Assembly (NCBI GenBank): GCA_903813345.2
Contig: CAIIXF020000080.1
Span: 1 to 64,000, forward strand
Direction of reading: 5' to 3'
DNA length: 64,000 nt
Source: Owenia fusiformis
Taxonomy: Eukaryota > Annelida > Polychaeta > Sabellida > Oweniidae
The notes below the pieces were generated by a model. It did no database searches. It had not been told where the DNA came from and saw only the letters and a program-made list of their open reading frames with translations. Position numbers and translations under genes: made by a program. Of the stretch, positions 13,101 to 25,100 are shown one piece after another. The first letter of the stretch is position 1; each line of letters opens with the position of its first letter.

Positions 13101-16100
13101 GCAGTTCAACCACTTGTAAGCTACATGAAACAGACCTGGATTACCAGCACCACATGGAACCCAGAGGCATGGAGTGTCTTCAACCAGCCTATTCGTACCA
13201 ACAACGACACTGAGGGCTGGCACAGACGCATGAACGGGAAGGCAGGGCGTTCCAATCTCCCCATGTACATGATGATCCCCTTACTTCACAGGGAAAGTAA
13301 GATAATCAGTATCAACCGACGCTTGGTGAAGGATGGAAAACTTCGTCGCTACCAACGAAAAGTCTACAAGGCCAGCCAGGGGAAGATCATGAAGTATTGG
13401 GAGCAGTATGAAGCAGAGAACATCACCACTTCAAAGCTGCTGAAGAAGATTAGCAAGATTGTGAAAGTTTAAAAATGGACTGTTCTAAGTGTTATAAGGA
13501 CATTATTTCTGATGCAGTATGATATTTTGTAAATATGTAAATATATAGTAATGCTTGTAACTACACTGTATTATTGTAGAAATAAATTCATTATATCAAT
13601 TAAATATTTTCTTATCTCTTTTATATTATTTAATTTGAAAGCTTTGTAACAAGCAACATACGTTTTAAACCTGGACTACAAATCTAAGGTTTTACAAAAT
13701 AGGTTTTGATAATGAAATTGGTCAAAACACAAATACACTAATACTCATATTGGAATTAAAGCAACAGCTCAACATTATCTTTATGACAGCAACCTAATTA
13801 AATGCTTATTAGGCCATTCAAGATTTCATAATTAGGTTATTCATTTGTGAAAACAAAATTCACTCTACTTTTGTGTGCTTAGATATCTATAAAATTTTAT
13901 ATAAAATATAAAAATATAATGTATTAAAAAGTGATAATAGCATTTTGAAAACCAAAATGTAAATACAATGTAAGATTACAATGTTTAGAAAATTGACTTT
14001 GACTCATTAGAAATATACACAAACATAAATTTTTAATTGTGTTATACAGTTGTATTAAATTCATTTAAAATATACTTGATATCTATCATAATGATTGCTT
14101 TATATGATAAATACACTTTGATATATAATTTGAATATATCTAGGTCCGAGTTGACTAGGGTCCGAGTTGACTAGGGTCCGAGTTAACTAGGGTCCAAGTT
14201 AACTAGGGTCCGAGTTGACTAGGGTCCGAGTTAACTAGGGTCCGAGTTGACCAGATACCGTACATAGCCTGAGAACACCGGATTGACCCCCCCCCCAATC
14301 GACGCCTAGGCGCTGCTTATGTTTTGATAAGAAACATTCCCTTGTAAAGAATTATCGGGATATGAATTGATACAAGGTCAAGTATTCTGCCCTTTTTGTG
14401 TGATAAAAATATGTATTTAATTGGTGCTTTAACTTTTTGAACAAAGAAATGAAATAATCGCACTGAATGTCTCAACATAAATCTGTGATGTTTAATTAAT
14501 AAATGGCACTATTATGTCAGTCTACGCACTTCATGGACATGGACGGGGGGGGTGTGTGAGTTACCCATTCTAAATTGGTTAAATTTTGTATTAAAGAGTA
14601 ATCAATAGGTCGTGAACTCCGATTGATAACCAACTGTAGCATACTACTTAATTTGTTTGACTATTGATATTAAAAAGGAGTGAATTTATGATATTCATAG
14701 AGGTACATTGTATTGGTATTAATATAATAATGATATTGGGGACCATAAACCACTTTGTTTCGCAAGTTGCTTTAGGATCGCGGTTTTATCTTCACATGTT
14801 GCCCTTTGTGCAATTCGAAAATGAAATATTTTAATATATAATTTATATATCATTTGCAAAATAAATGTAATTAAGAGACATGGGGGAGGGGGGGGGGGGG
14901 TTAACGGCCAGAATTTGGAATGAATTTGGGAATTTCAAGGATTGATTCACTTAATGTTGTTCACTGGAGTCGATACACACACCTGCATAACAATCGGAGA
15001 CAAAACTGACTTAATCTGATATGATAACAAAAGATTAATAACTTAGTCTATGTTTTTGTTTTTATAATTGCGGAAGTGTACCAAAACCACCTTGATTACA
15101 GAAGATATCGTCTAGGCTTTAGATTTAATGAATAGATTTTTTGCCCTAGTCTCATTTAATAAAACAGGCTATTTGCGTATTTAATTAATATTTGTGACAA
15201 AATATTTCAGTTAGACTCAAAATCAAAACGAATTTCTCCATTATAGCCCCCCTTGCAACTGTCCCGAGTCTGCATCTGTTTTTCATGCTTCCGATCCACC
15301 TTTGGGATAGAGAGAATAGATGTAGATTTGTAATTTGGGGGGGGGGGGGGTGGCATTAAATGTGTTCTCATACAAACTAAAATAAACCCCAAAAAGCCAT
15401 ATCAAATGTCCAAACACAAGACCAATGCCATGTCAAACATCCAAATATAGAACCAATGCCATACCCCCGGGTACCAAATATCCAGAATATAAGACCAAGC
15501 CCATTCGAAATATCGAATGCCCCGAGAAGAAGGCAGATCTTTGAGTAGAATGATCATAAACAACCTCAAATGAAGGATATTTGTAACAACTAGACCAATG
15601 CCCCGGGACCAATGCCGTACCACAATTAAGGGGTAACATATTTTCCACACCGATTCTTATACCAGAAAATGGAAAAATCTGTCTTAAAATGTGGGTCCAT
15701 TGGCTTGACATACCAAATGTAAAAAAGGTACCCCATCCGCCGAGTGTGAACCCCAGGGGTGAATGGTGAACACACGGGGCAAGGAATTCTTCGATTTTGA
15801 TTCAAGTAATTTTTTTTATAAAATTCATACTCATGTTAATAGCGGACGCCTTGGCCAAATAATCTTTCAAATCATGCACTTTCCAAGTGATTTTGTAGCA
15901 AAATTGTGATAATATATGAACCCATTGGAATTATTCAAAGACGGACCCCCGCCAGCCCATCCCCCATTCTTACCTATGCTAAACACTAAGATAAACATAT
16001 AGAATGGTATCTTACACTTTTTTCTAAATGTTGATATCCAAAAAACATATCTTTTTGGTTTATCAACACATACCGCTCACAATATAACAAGTATACAGAT

Positions 16101-19100
16101 TGTAACATAGATAAGCGAATTGGGGAAAATTACAATCCCTTTGATCAAATTATCATAAGATTTAATCTCCAGCTGAGGTGCAATCAAAATGTTGATACAC
16201 ATAATCAGCAGTCAGAAAGATGCTCTTACCACTGTAGTTTTCAATATTCCCTTTGTTGTAACATCTTGGATGAATGGATATTGATGGTTGTATGGAAGTA
16301 TTCATATCAAACATTCACATTTGACTATCTAGCTTTTGGTGTTTTGATGACGCTTATTTATTGTAGAAGAGACACACTTGTGAAACAACATAAGGTCCAG
16401 AACTATATTTTGTCACAACCTTCAGAGGGATAACATAGTTTACAAAAGGTTTACTGCAAATGCCTTTTATATGAACAAAATGTCAACGGGGAGTTTCCTG
16501 CACCTGCGATATGGTTTGTTCATTTAGAATAAGATGAACCATGACCATGTATTCCATTCTGACAGAATTTCATCTAATATTATTATTATGTTCGGAATCC
16601 GGGTTCGGAATGTTCGAAATGATAATGTCAGATAGATACAAAATAATATTGATAATACACATACAATTTTGCTCCAGTTTGAATTTCATTGGCGGATCCA
16701 TAAAATCCGCCAAATTAAAAATCCGTCAAATTTCAGTTTGGAATTTTAGTCCAATACACTTCAGAAAACTTCTTGGGTCCCATTTCCTGTCAACATGTCA
16801 TCAATTCTACATTCTTCCAAAAGAAATACAGAAAGTATCTCAGTAAATATCAGTCCTAAAGAAATAGTTTATTGAAGTTCGTAAACATGGTGAAATTGGA
16901 ATATACAGGGTGTCAAAGAGCATAAACTTAGAAAGGTACCTACACATTATGTATGTCATTGGAAAGAGCATTCAATCCTGGATAAAACAAACCCTAGATG
17001 ACCTAGGTCAGATGTTGCTACATAGTGTCACATGCATTTGAAATGTACTAGTGTAGTGCTCTATTTCATTGATTTTTGAGAATCTGGCATAGACTTTTTT
17101 GGTGTTGATGAATACCCGAGCAACAGCCCTGACCTGAATGCTGCAGAGCACATAGGGTCCATATTAATGGATAAAACAGAGCAACTTATTGATACCGAAG
17201 CTGCAGAGAACAGATATTCCAAAGATGCCCTGCTCAAGAACCTCCGAAAAGTATTAAAATCTCTTGAGAAAGACACAGCCCTTTTCCATTCCCTTTTAGC
17301 TTCATATCCGGCTAGATTGGTAGCGGTTAAGGCTACCCAAGGGGGTCATACTCACTTTTAAAATTAAGTTAAAAATATATCTTATTTTCCATCATGCATC
17401 TTCATCTTTTCACATGTTAACAACAATTAAATGCTCTTTCCAATGGTATATGGTATGTGTGAGTATCTTTCCTAGTTTATGCCGTGGAGGGGGGGGGGCA
17501 CAATGCCATTTGACACCCTGTAGTATATTAGCCGGCAAACAGAGATACGTAGCTAAAATAACGAGGAATTAAAAATAGCCTCTAATAGAGTGCAATCATG
17601 AACTCTCTTGAAAGCCCATGCTGTAATCAAGGTAATCTTCGGATATCCTGTCCATGAAAAAGCAAAAACCCATTCAAACAGTAGAATTAATTGATTATGT
17701 GTGGTCTAGACGAGGGTACAAGAAAAGTATTAATATATGAAGGACAGGGGGCTACTGAAACTGGTAGTTCAAGCATAATTATTTGCTTGTAATGTCTGGT
17801 TCACATTTGCTCAAATTCATCGTCCGGCCTCCGGCCATCCTCCGATCACAGGGCTTCAAAATCCAGAATATATTCTTTCTTTTTACCCCCTGCGATAAGC
17901 AGTTAGCCTTTCCCCGATTAAGAACTCGCAATCTGATTGGCTGTCGCAACACTGCGACAGAAATCATGTAAAAGTCATTGCGCATAATAAGATCACGTGA
18001 TTCAGTTTAATCGGGCGTTTCCAAATTGGTTATAGCAGGGGGAAGAAGGAGGTACTGATTCTGGATACTTGCTTAGGAGGATGGCCTCCGGCCGATTGAG
18101 TATTTTGTTTAAAATTGTTTTCATGTTTGAAAAAACACTCAATCGGCCGGTCCCCGGCCGATGAATCGGAGCAAATATGACCCAGGCATATGAGGGGCAA
18201 CATTTTAGATATAGTATTGTTTGAAATCCTGGGAAAATGCACTCCCCCAATTTTGCAAATCTGGTCTGCGGTGCTAATGAACCCTCTAATTTGTTTTCGT
18301 TTACATGAGCAACTAACAGATATGTTTATTCTCATTCTGTCTCAGCTTAATTTTAATTAAATTTTACCCCCACCCTTCGAACATCTTTGTCTCCCTCATT
18401 TTTGCAACCCTACATTCAGTTTCTTTTTAAACCAAATCAAGAAATATCCGTCCACATATCAGATATTAAACCAATAGTTGTTCATTATAAGAACAACCAT
18501 ATATTATATTTATAGATCATAAGCTATTTTTAATTTCAGCTATAAAATTAGCCCTCTCTCCCCTCCTCTATCTCTAGATACGCAGAGTTTCTAGACCGGC
18601 TAAGCACGTCTAAAAATTACTAGAAATTCCACAATTTATACAGTGATATGGATTTCATGTTTCTATTGAATCCCTTATTTTGAAGTCTAGCTAAATAATC
18701 GAGTTTGATTTTAAACGTTTTCGGGGATCCGGGCAGAACTCAGGATATAGTACTTGAGTACATTTGCATTCAAAATAATTCAAAATTCAAAATTGCAAAT
18801 ATCATGGAAGTTGATTTCAATTATGTTCTATGATCGTCAACATGAAAGAACAATATGTCTGAATAATTCATCCTTTGAAGAAGGATGGAATAATTAGCTA
18901 TTAAACATCTTTATCAAAACTTTCCTACACTTTTAAATGTTGATCTTGTCAAAGAGTACTCTCCATCTGAGATTCAGATGTAGATCGAAAATCAAATTGA
19001 TTTCAAAGGTATTTAAAGATGGTTTACATGAGGGATTCTGTCCATGTGGGTGGTGTATTCCTTTTGTTTTGCTTCCGGGGTCCTACATTATTCAATTTTA

Positions 19101-22100
19101 AATAGTAACTAATAAGATTAAACAGATCAAAAAGACTCGGGGCACTGCCGTCGCCCCATCATGATCAATACAGGTGACAATAAGCGACACATGTTTCAGC
19201 GTCATGATAGTAAACCATGACATCTCAAATCTTCCCAGCCCTTGATTTTTGAGATCTTTCATCCCAGCTCATATTTCATCTAATTGGGGTCATAAAACTT
19301 GTGTAACTGTGCCTGTTGCATCCTCGCTGGAAGGGTATTTTACAAGTATAAATAAATGAAGTCCTTTGAAGAAGGATGTGCCTGTTGTTAAATACATGTA
19401 CAATGCCTTACTACATTATGTAATGTATTGACATTAAGGTAGATGATTACATGATAACAATCACACTTATTGACATTCATAACTTCCCATCTGATATGCT
19501 CAGATCACAGAATATGCCTCATTATATCAGAGCATGTTTCAGGCGTTTCAGACCCATAGCCAGGATTTGCCAAGGGGTGGGTTACTTTTTTAAGAAATTC
19601 CAGGGGGAGTTTACTTTTGGCAATGTTAGTTCAAAAATGAGCAAAATAATTTAAAAGGTGCTCAGTATGGGGTAAAAAATGCAATTTTGGTCACGGAGGG
19701 GGGGGGGTCGCTAGAACCAATCTATCCCCCCTGTATTCAGGCCTGCATGTGCTATCTACATATTTGACAATTTGATTGACACGGTTCAAAGTGGACTTTG
19801 TTAATTATTCAAACTGTTTTAATATCTATCAATATGCGTCCAAGTTAAAATCACTCGAAATCAGGGTAGAAACCTAAGAAAAACACATTTCGTGTTTTCA
19901 TTTGATCTTTAACATGATCCTGTAAAAATGTCAGATTTAGCAAAATACATAGGCGATCTCCGTCTGCACACATCTACTCATTTCGACTAAGCTATTGCCT
20001 ATACTTACACGCACACGCATACTTTTAAATTAATTTTATTTTGATAATGATTTAAAAAACACAAATTATTATTAACACGAAATTAAAATGATTGTTATAT
20101 TCCAATCCTAGTAAAGTATAATTAAGCGCGACTATAGGACATAACAACATGTGGCCGGTCTAATTATACTGTTTGTTTTGATAAGGCTGTGCAAAGAGAT
20201 ATCAAAACTCTTGACACGCTCTTTACACGCGAGGTCTTTGCAACTCTTGACACGTCTTGGAATCTCTAGATACGCGGAGTTCCTAGACTATCTTTGCACG
20301 TCTAGAAATTGCTTGGAATTTTGCATTTGACGCAGTGTGCATGGTTTGACTAAAAGGTAACCCACGAACCTCCACGTTGCTGTCAACGGAAATCATTAAA
20401 CCCATGCCTATTGAATAATATACTGGCAATTTTGAATTCGAATGCATATAATAATTCTTTCTGAAGAAGATGCTATGTGTCTTGCATGTTTCAGTTCCAA
20501 CTATCTTACAAAACGAGCTTGTTGAAAATATGTATCAGAAAACAGGCTATAGAACTACTGTATCAACGACGATATTACATTCTGCGGCAGTCTAAGCATA
20601 AACGGTAAGTGTTCGTCCGTCAAATACATGGTGGTAAAGGTCAGTTAGCTAAATATTGCTAAGTACCCTTTCATACCATATGCAAGCATATAATATAGCA
20701 TGATGTGCATGTTTTATATTCTAGGTCCAAAGTAACACCCTTTGGAAAATTTAAGCTCTCTTGGTGAAACTGGGTTCCTTTTGGGGCAAAAAGTCATAGG
20801 AATCTTTTCAAAATTGTTGACCCTGCTCTCAGGCTCTAAAGTTGACAATTTGGCGAAAATGACATAAACGTTTGTTTTCTAGGTTAACATTTAAAAAAAT
20901 AAGAAGGATGCACCATCAAATAGTAAATAGAATGTAGCAACTACCTATGTGTTAGATTGTGATATCTTTATTTTATAAGTATTTGCTTACTGTAACTATT
21001 TTCCAAAATTTGTATCCCTATCCTTTAAAAAGGTGAGAATGGTCAATCTCATCATAATTGCATTTTTGTATTGCAATTCTTTAGTTTCGACATGATATAG
21101 ATTAACCACATTTAAAAAACAGAAAATTATATCAATCAGTCATGCAGATATAAACATATTTAAATTATCAACTATTACTAGTAAAAGTATTAAATGATAA
21201 AATAAAAAACAACACAGTTCTGAATCCCATTTTGAGTATGACATCATTCAGGACTTGGGCTCCTGGAAAAGGCCTGCCAAATAAGTTGACTTAGCAATAT
21301 TTCTTCTATATGTAATATTATGTGTCAGTTGTCTGGGAACCCAACTTTGTTTTTAATAACTGGAACTGAGATATTTAAAGATATATTGGAAAAGACATAT
21401 AAACTATTCCTACACGTAATCTACGTGTGATGACTCGACCTCATACAACAGAAAGGAAAGACAATATGTCATGGCAGTCCATCAATCAACAAGTATATTG
21501 TCCAAGCTATTGCCGGAGAAGCATTTGTCACGATTAAACAAAGATCGAGAGCCATCAAAACCTTTCATTGACTCAATGGACCACCTTTTTATATGCATAG
21601 GTGACAGTGGCAACTTGGGGACACTTTCTCGATGGTGTAACAAGTGGTATACCAGACTCCGGGGTTCCGCATGACACTGTTTTTAAACTTCTCTCGTGTG
21701 TCATCCCTTCTGTCTCTCAATAAATAGCATGTCTACACATTGAGCCAATTTGGGGCGCTCACCGTTGATCCCTTTCAGAATTACCAGATATTGATACCTT
21801 GTGTTCTAAGTCAGTAGGAGCAATATTAAATAGCTGGTCCATAGAGTCAACTTAAGATTTTAATGGCGCTGTATCTTTGCTTAATCGTGACCAATAATTA
21901 AGATGGGTTCTAAGGTTAGTCAGTAAATCAGATTTTGTCTCGCCTCTATCAAGGTAATGTAGCTCTCTGCCAAATACCTTCAACTTCCTGAGCAACAGTT
22001 TTGACAATATCTTTGTTATTTGATGAGCTGCCATCATATATTGCTCTTGCTCTCTGTAGTATGTAGTATGATCCGTCTAGCAGGTAGCTTAGATGTAGAT

Positions 22101-25100
22101 AAAGTTCCTATGCCCTTTCCAATAAGGTTGTATTTAAATATCGCAATTCCAGTTATTAAAAGCAAAACAAATTTCCAGACATCGTATAGCATTGACCTTA
22201 GAAGAATATTATTCTAGTTACTAGAGATGTTGCTTGTGCTAAGCATACTTGGCTGGGCAGGCCATTCTCAGGAGCATGGTCATGATAACTGATTTATAGA
22301 GTAATATGCAGAAAATTGAGACATTATAATCTCAAACATAGGTAGCAGTTGTATTTTAAGCTATATTTGGCGGTGTATCATTTTTAGATTTTTTAATTGA
22401 GCCTAGAGAATGAACGTTTTTTGCCATTTACGCACAATCACAGTCTCAAAGAGAAAAAACATTATGAAACAAATACCGGTACCTTTTTGCACTGAAAGGA
22501 ACATCGGTTTATCTAGGGCGCTTAACTTTTTCAAAAAGTGTTATTTTTGGACCACCCTAGTTGAAATTATTCATTCATAGGTGTATACATTCGGTATATC
22601 CTTTGATTCATGACATGCTTTTTGTCAACGAATGGACATGATATCTATAGTTCTTTGACAAAAATCAATAGTGCACGACGTCATATCTTGTGGGAACTGC
22701 AAATTTATGTTAATTTCAATCTAAATTGAAGGTTCTGATTGGGTCAGGAGGCAAAACCTCGTAAAATACCTGGATATAATCGAGCAAAAGCCTAAATTGC
22801 TCTAAATTGCCAAAAGTGCTCTTTATCGAAAAATCGTAGCGTTCTGAGAACGACTTTATGAATACAAGTTACGCTATCTAACCTGGAGATGTCCCCACTG
22901 CAACATAATAGTCTTTGATACCACTTTCGGGATCTATAGCCAGCCATGTTGCTTGGATACCAGCATTGTCGGCAGATACAACCACGCCATCTATAACATC
23001 TTCCATTTCACCATCAGAAACACCTATTCGTACGTACTGCATCTATAATCCAAACATTCAAGAGCGCAGGATAAAGGTCCATGTGCAATATGGCAAGTGA
23101 TTTTAGACGGTCATAGCTTTCACCATGGGTACTTTCTGGCCATCAATACAGTAGTTTTTATTAAAACAATATGTTTTCTTCAAGTAAAGTCCGCATGATA
23201 GTAAAATATCATTCTAACTCTCTAAAAAGTATGAATTAGGACCCAACCTTTGCACTTTTTGAAAATGTTAGGCTCATTTTCTAAAAAGTGGATCTTTTTT
23301 CTCAATTTAAACGTATCAAAATATTCTTCGACACTATATTAACGATTTCTGAAGAGGGGATGCGTATTGAAATCCCTTAAAGGGATATTTAGCTCACAAA
23401 ATAAGTATAATTCGTTAACATATTAAGTATATTATTAAAAAGATTAGTTAGGTTACATGTCCTCGATAGATGCATAAATAAGGGTTATGTACTGGGAGGT
23501 TTTGGATATGGGGTTTGTCCAGAGAGAGATACGCATATCTACCTGAGGGATCGTAGGGACCGAAGGTAGATGTGCATATCTCACGAGGGATGAAACCAAT
23601 ATATAAAAACCGACCTGAGGGATCGTAGGGACCGAAGGTAGATGTGCATATCTCACGAGGGATGAAACCATTATCCAAACCGACCGTATATAACTGCTTT
23701 ATCCTATACCAAATAGGGTTTCAGGGGCATATGGCCATTTCAATAGTACAAGGTGTAAAAATGAACAAATCATTCATATGCAAAGTCATTTTATTGCATT
23801 TCCACTACTTACCGGAAGCGGGAAGATATGCATCGAAGCGGGAAGATATGCACCGAAGCGGGAGATATGGCGGGAGATATGGAGGTTCTGGATAAGGAAA
23901 CCTCAAAATCTGAGGATACCGGATATATCTTACCAACTTATCTCCCTAAAACTCTACTTGGCATAGGATAAACAAACATATTCATTTCAGTTTGGAGATA
24001 TCCACTCTGGCTCAGAATTGTGTAAGTCGCCATATTGGAATGAATGAATATGTTTAAATAAAGCGAGTTGGTCAATTATTGACTCAGTTTGTCAGAATAT
24101 GTTGTGGGGCATATTTTACCATCTTTCTTGGGTTACAATATGGCGACCAACGTCGATATGATGTCATATTTCCGGTGACCTTGATGTAAAATGGCTCATC
24201 AACAAATCTTCATCAACTATGTCAGTGGGTCAATTGATATTTTTTTCAATATGATCACTTAACCTAATATATTTTTTAAAAAGTTTTAGTTTTATTTCCT
24301 CAATTTCACATAAAGCTACATATTGACACACCGTTGGTGGAGTGGGGTCGACATTCACACCATCTGTGTTATGTACTGTTGTTAGACCAGCATTATTCAC
24401 TGCAGATACACGAATATCATATATTGCCCCAGGTTCAAGTTTCAGGTCAGTGGCGCTATAAACATTCACGTGCGCCCCTAACGTTAATGGTTCATCACTA
24501 AAATTAAAACATATAGAGACTTATCAAATACAGAGAGTGACCAATGGGTTAAAACCCGCTCTTGAAGTTCATTTCTTACAAATGAAGTACATATACTTGA
24601 TCCATTGATTGAAATGAGGTGTTGATTCAACTGAAACTGTTTTGGAGCCACCATTTGCCTTTACTCGAGTTATACCAAAATACCAAAATAAAGTCACTAT
24701 TTATTAACATGAAATATATAGGGTAAATATTTATATAATAAGATATGCATTTTTATTTAAAGCTTGGAAATAGGGAATAAGAAAAAGGGGTAAATAGGGT
24801 ATATCTCGAAACCCGAAACAAAGAATTGTTCAATTTTGGTTACTGGATGGTAAAATACTTGTAGCTAATTTAGGATCACACAATGTATAATGCCACTGGA
24901 GCTCATCAAATCATTGGTTCTATTTTGCCTTAACGCAATATATGTTGGTAATTATTAGACTGATTAATTCTCTACTGACTTACCCAATAGGGAACAATTG
25001 TCTCTTGTTCCCTCCATGGAGCTCGTATATTGTGAATTGATGGTGATTTATTCCAGACTCTGGGTCTAGAAAGAGCCAGTTTGCCGACAACTCCACAAGG

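Larger units (their letters stand above)
10384..14259 (+). mobile_element. complete Mutator-like (MULE) transposon
   Basis: 3876-bp DNA transposon, antisense to the host gene inside its largest intron. Flanks are a perfect 8-bp direct repeat, GTACATAG, at 10376-10383 and 14260-14267. The outermost 19 bp are inverted repeats (GGTTCCTAGTCAACTCGGA against the complement of the right end, three mismatches), running straight into 16-bp tandem arrays. Inside are a six-copy minisatellite, a TATA box, one intact 601-codon transposase and a poly(A) signal. MULE elements usually make 8-11 bp target duplications, which fits. The intact frame and perfect target duplication suggest recent insertion. Confidence 0.92.

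Noticed and set aside
18874-19377. CATCCTTTGAAGAAGGATG-like stem-loops at two places
   Set aside because: Short, and the second copy matches only in part; could be chance in AT-rich sequence.
23448-23678. Two overlapping minus-strand frames with repeated peptides
   Set aside because: Both come from the 72-bp tandem duplication read in two frames.
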